Positions 61,187-64,000 of a DNA stretch of 64,000 bases are shown here, piece after piece. Both the position numbers and the translations under genes were made by a program. Below the pieces are notes generated by a model, which was given only the letters and a program-made list of their open reading frames with translations, was not told where the DNA came from and made no database searches. The stretch comes from Pseudoclavibacter chungangensis (GTDB taxonomy: Bacteria > Actinomycetota > Actinomycetes > Actinomycetales > Microbacteriaceae). The stretch is taken from positions 3,410,001 through 3,474,000 of the forward strand of contig NZ_JACCFV010000001.1 in the NCBI RefSeq assembly GCF_013410545.1, read 5' to 3'. Within the stretch, counting starts at the first letter, position 1. The number at the start of each line of letters is the position of its first letter.

Positions 61187-61960
61187 TCAGTCCGTCGCCG
61201 GGACGCCGGTCGTCGCGGCGTCGGGGCCGGGGTCGGGGAGCGCGGTCTGCGAGTACCGGATGTGTTCCGCCGCGAGCTCCCCCGCACGCACGCCCTCGCC
61301 GGCCCGGATCGCGTCGAAGAGCTCACGGTGCTGCCGGCGCAGCTCGGCCGAGACCGTGGGCCAGTCGTCGCTCCGGCGGATCGCGCGGAGGATCGGCGTC
61401 CGCAACGCGCCGCGGATGGCCGCCGTGAGGGAGGCGGCGAGTTCGTTGCCGCCCGCCTCTGCGAGCGCGAGGTGGAAGTCGGTGTCGGCGTCGTTGAACG
61501 CCTCCTGGCTCACCCCGTCGACCTCCATGCGCTCGAGTGCATCGCGCATCGCCTCGACCGCGGCCTCGCCCGCGCGGTCCGCGGCATTCACCGCGCTCGA
61601 AGCCTCGAGGAGCAACCTTGCCTCGATGACGTCCTCGACAGCGAAGTTCGTGAGGGCGACGTGCAGGCGCAGGAGGCGCGTGAGCGCTTCTCGCGGGAGC
61701 GCGTCGACGAAGGTGCCGGCCTCGGCGCCCGCGCCCGTGCGCGAACGGAGGACGCCGTCCCCCTCCAGCACCCGGACGGCCTCACGGACGCCCGCGCGGC
61801 TCACCTGCAGTCGCGCGGCGAGTTCGCGCTCGGGCGGCAACGGATCACCGACACGCAGTGCGCCGGCCATGATCTGCTCCTCGATGGCCTCCATCACGAG
61901 CTCGTGGGCCCGCGCGCGTTTGAGCGGTCGCCACGTCGGGCCACCATCGTCCTCGTGCAT
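61187..61960 (-). CDS. lldR: FadR/GntR-family regulator of lactate genes (LldR-like)
   Basis: A 257-residue protein. Winged helix at about 14-80 (AHELVMEAIEEQIMAGALRV, LPPERELAARLQVSRAGVRE, AVRVLEGDGVLRSRTGAG), then a helical FCD effector domain (about 100-240; EDVIEARLLLEASSAV; DADTDFHLALAEAGGN; QHRELFDAIRAGEG). The metal/ligand residues of FCD domains (Asp in DTDFH, His in FHLAL, His in QHREL and AEHIRY) are present. It is divergent from lldP, and a GGTC-T-GACC site lies at the lldP start point. It should repress the lactate genes until L-lactate is present. Confidence 0.87.
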   Translation of the reverse strand: MHEDDGGPTWRPLKRARAHELVMEAIEEQIMAGALRVGDPLPPERELAARLQVSRAGVREAVRVLEGDGVLRSRTGAGAEAGTFVDALPREALTRLLRLHVALTNFAVEDVIEARLLLEASSAVNAADRAGEAAVEAMRDALERMEVDGVSQEAFNDADTDFHLALAEAGGNELAASLTAAIRGALRTPILRAIRRSDDWPTVSAELRRQHRELFDAIRAGEGVRAGELAAEHIRYSQTALPDPGPDAATTGVPATD

Positions 61961-62001
61961 GCCCCATGCCTACCACCTCGCGAGTCCGACCGGGAGACAC
62001 G

Positions 62002-62030
62002 TTGACGAATTCGACCCCTCGTCGTACCAT
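62002..62030 (+). promoter_or_regulatory. promoter of lldP
   Basis: TTGACG (62002-62007) and TACCAT (62025-62030) are separated by exactly 17 bp, giving a start point near 62037 and a 40-nt leader. Confidence 0.65.
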
Positions 62031-62038
62031 CCATTCAG

Positions 62039-62049
62039 TGGTCTGACCT
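62039..62049 (+). promoter_or_regulatory. candidate LldR operator
   Basis: TGGTCTGACCT, an inverted repeat (GGTC-T-GACC) of the GntR/FadR type, lies immediately after the predicted start point of lldP, where binding would block initiation. Confidence 0.55.
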
Positions 62050-62079
62050 CTGGACAATGACGTTTCGCTTAGGAGTCGC

Positions 62080-63777
62080 ATGCCGACCTATACCCCTGAC
62101 CTCGCCCCGGTGGGTGAGAGTCTGCTCATCTCGGCGCTGCTGGCCCTGCTGCCACTCGCCACGATCTTCGTGACGCTCGGCGTCCTGAAGTGGAAGGCCC
62201 ACTGGGCCGGCCTCACGTCCCTCGGTGTCGCGATCGTCGTCGCGGTCTTCGCCTACGGTATGCCCGTGCACCTCGCCGGGCTCGCCGCGACGCAGGGGCT
62301 CGCCTTCGGCCTGTTCCCGATCATGTGGATCGTGCTCAACGCCATCTGGCTCTACGAGCTCACCGTCCACTCCGGCCGCTTCGAGGACCTGCGCCGCGTG
62401 ATCGACGCGATCAGCGACGACCCCCGGATCCAGGCGATCATCATCGCGTTCGGCTTCGGTGGCCTGCTCGAGGCGCTCGCGGGCTTCGGGGCCCCCGTCG
62501 CGATCACGGGCGTCATGCTCATGGCGGTCGGCTTCCCCGCCATGCGCGCCGCGGTCATCGTCCTCATCGCGAACACCGCACCGGTGGCGTTCGGCGCGAT
62601 CGGCATCCCGATCATCACGGCGGGCAACCTCACGGGCATCGACTACCACGAGATCGGTGCCGTCGTCGGTCACCAGACGCCGCTGCTCGCGGTGTTCGTG
62701 CCGCTCTTCCTCGTGCTGCTCGCCGACGGCAAGCGCGGCGTCCGCGACACGTGGCACATCGCCGCGGCCGTCGGCATCGTGTTCGCCATCGCCCAGTGGG
62801 TCAGTGCGACGTGGCTCTCGGTCGAGCTCACCGACGTCGTCGCCTCGCTCGCGGGCATCGCGGCCGCGGTCGTCATGCTCAAGATCGCGCCGCCACGCGG
62901 CTCGGTCGAGGCCCGCGAGCGCCTGCTCGCACTCGCCGCGAGCGACGAGCACCGCACGGACGCCCCCGGCGGCACGGGCACCGCCCCGGCCACGGGCGCC
63001 GTCGCGACGGCGACCCGCACCGAGCAGCTCACGCCGAAGCGCGTCTTCCTCGCCCTGTTCCCCTACCTGCTCGTCATCGCGGTGTTCTCGCTCGCGAAGC
63101 TCTGGCCGCTGCTGCGCGACGCGCTCGCCGCGACCGACGTGAAGATCCCGTGGCCGTGGCTGCACGGCAACATCCTCAACGAGGCCGGCGAAGCGGTCAC
63201 CTCGACGGTCTACACGTTCACGTGGCTGTCGTCGGCCGGTTCACTGCTCGTGCTGTGCGGCATCGTCGTCGCGATCGTCGACCGCACGCCGCTGCGCGAG
63301 GCCGCCGCGATCTGGTGGCGCATGCTCGTCAAGCTGCGCTTCTCGATCCTCACGGTCGGTGCCGTGCTCGCCCTCGCCTACGTCATGAACCAGTCCGGGC
63401 AGACCATCACGATCGGTGTCTGGATCGCCGGGACGGGCGCCGCCTTCGCGTTCCTCTCCCCGATCCTCGGCTGGCTCGGCACCGCCGTGACGGGCTCCGA
63501 CACGAGCGCCAACGCCCTGTTCGCGACCCTCCAGCAGACGGCCGCCATCCGTGCCGGCCTCGACCCGACGCTCCTCGTCGCAGCGAACACCTCCGGTGGC
63601 GTCGTCGGCAAGATGATCAGCCCGCAGAACCTCACGATCGCCGCGACCGCCGTGGGCCTCGTCGGTCGGGAGTCCGAGCTGTTCCGCAAGGTCATCTGGT
63701 GGAGCGTCGGACTCCTCGCGGCCATGTGTCTGCTGGTCGGCCTTCAGTCGTCCGTGCTGTCCTGGATGCTCCCCTAG
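62080..63777 (+). CDS. lldP: L-lactate permease
   Basis: A 565-residue protein of the LctP family with twelve or more membrane helices. Signatures are AIWLYELTVHSGRFEDLRRV, IIIAFGFGGLLEALAGFGAP, VAITGVMLMAVGFPA, GWLGTAVTGSDTSANALFAT and GGVVGKMISPQNLTIAATAV. It imports L- and D-lactate with protons. The AGGAG ribosome site precedes the ATG at 62080, and the lactate dehydrogenase gene starts 33 bp after the stop. Confidence 0.95.
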   Translation: MPTYTPDLAPVGESLLISALLALLPLATIFVTLGVLKWKAHWAGLTSLGVAIVVAVFAYGMPVHLAGLAATQGLAFGLFPIMWIVLNAIWLYELTVHSGRFEDLRRVIDAISDDPRIQAIIIAFGFGGLLEALAGFGAPVAITGVMLMAVGFPAMRAAVIVLIANTAPVAFGAIGIPIITAGNLTGIDYHEIGAVVGHQTPLLAVFVPLFLVLLADGKRGVRDTWHIAAAVGIVFAIAQWVSATWLSVELTDVVASLAGIAAAVVMLKIAPPRGSVEARERLLALAASDEHRTDAPGGTGTAPATGAVATATRTEQLTPKRVFLALFPYLLVIAVFSLAKLWPLLRDALAATDVKIPWPWLHGNILNEAGEAVTSTVYTFTWLSSAGSLLVLCGIVVAIVDRTPLREAAAIWWRMLVKLRFSILTVGAVLALAYVMNQSGQTITIGVWIAGTGAAFAFLSPILGWLGTAVTGSDTSANALFATLQQTAAIRAGLDPTLLVAANTSGGVVGKMISPQNLTIAATAVGLVGRESELFRKVIWWSVGLLAAMCLLVGLQSSVLSWMLP

Positions 63778-63810
63778 TCGTCTCCTCCCATCGAATCGAA
63801 AGGACACCCC

Positions 63811-64000
63811 TTGTCCCACATCAAGCGGCAGCTCCCGCACCCCAAGGAACTCTTCGCGGCCGTCTCGTTCAAGTTCCCCGAGCTCGACGCCAAGAAGCGC
63901 CGGCTCGAATCGGCCCTCACGATCGACGACCTCCGCCGCATCGCGAAGCGCCGCACGCCGCGCGCCGCGTTCGACTACACCGACGGTGCCGCCGACCGCG
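63811..64000 (+). CDS. lldD: FMN-dependent L-lactate dehydrogenase, cut by window edge
   Basis: A TTG at 63811 with AAAGGA upstream opens a frame that runs to the window end. It reads LSHIKRQLPHPKELFAAVSF and later ALTIDDLRRIAKRRTPRAAF and DYTDGAADR, the start of the alpha-hydroxy-acid oxidase fold (the FDYTDGAA segment is diagnostic). It oxidises L-lactate to pyruvate. Only the first 63 codons are in view. Confidence 0.85.
   Translation, partial: MSHIKRQLPHPKELFAAVSFKFPELDAKKRRLESALTIDDLRRIAKRRTPRAAFDYTDGAADR

Overview
The window is about 70% G+C by eye and looks like the chromosome of a high-GC actinobacterium, most likely a Microbacteriaceae-type Micrococcales member. The evidence is the set of actinobacterial hallmark genes: NucS/EndoMS mismatch endonuclease, the fhaA-fhaB-pstP-rodA-pbpA-pknA-pknB cell-division/cell-wall kinase cluster with the flanking tRNA-Leu(CAG), CrgA, an IdeR/DtxR-type iron box, frequent GTG/TTG starts and short overlaps between genes. 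The kinase cluster plus tRNA-Leu is normally origin-proximal in actinobacteria, so the window is probably near oriC, although dnaA, dnaN and gyrAB are not in it.

Layout. 1-3.3 kb: two CNNM/CBS (CorC/HlyC-type) membrane proteins and a membrane-anchored coiled-coil protein, all leftward. 3.3-5.9 kb: an iron-siderophore binding lipoprotein under a DtxR-like operator, a non-coding stretch with an AraC-regulator remnant, a 9-bp tandem repeat and a long palindrome, then a FadR/GntR regulator. 6-13.5 kb: a lipoprotein, a GNAT acetyltransferase, a MATE exporter, NucS, an alanine:sodium symporter and a LysR regulator. 13.5-15.6 kb: a two-gene methionine synthase module (MesX, DUF1852; and MesD, a MetE C-terminal homologue) opposite the LysR gene. 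15.6-20 kb: an acquired island with a frameshifted IS110-family transposase and a NaeI-type restriction-modification pair. 20-34 kb: mostly housekeeping and small membrane proteins (HAD phosphatase, pyrimidine-dimer glycosylase, MntH, DUF3224, AAA ATPase, CitE-like lyase, SerA, DUF488, GntR/YtrA, excalibur protein).

34-37.6 kb: an ABC-F ATPase with a possible leader peptide, a 37-residue membrane protein, a DnaA-box-like triplet, an orphan VbhA-like protein and tRNA-Leu. 38-52 kb: the Ser/Thr kinase and cell-wall cluster, then a class E sortase facing a CrgA with a very long acidic extension, a rhomboid protease, a cyclophilin and a CwsA-like membrane protein. 52-55.7 kb: NUDIX hydrolase and a MetQ-MetN-MetI methionine importer. 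55.8-64 kb: a short-chain carboxylate region: LuxR/GAF regulator, propionyl/acetyl-CoA synthetase, DUF485-ActP acetate symporter, then LldR-LldP-LldD for lactate (the last cut by the window edge).

The genes form a few functional themes. Methionine appears twice: synthesis by MesD/MesX and uptake by MetNIQ. Organic acid uptake and activation (acetate/propionate, lactate) occupies the right end. The central cluster couples extracellular muropeptide sensing (PASTA kinases), its phosphatase and FHA readers to the SEDS/PBP elongation machinery and to CrgA. The most unusual things seen are the CrgA acidic extension, a mirror-symmetric divergent promoter with both start codons 8 nt from their -10 boxes, a long palindromic repeat present twice in divergent intergenic regions, the NaeI-type system next to the broken IS110, and a three-codon leader ORF in front of the ABC-F gene. 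No CRISPR array, rRNA or prophage was found.
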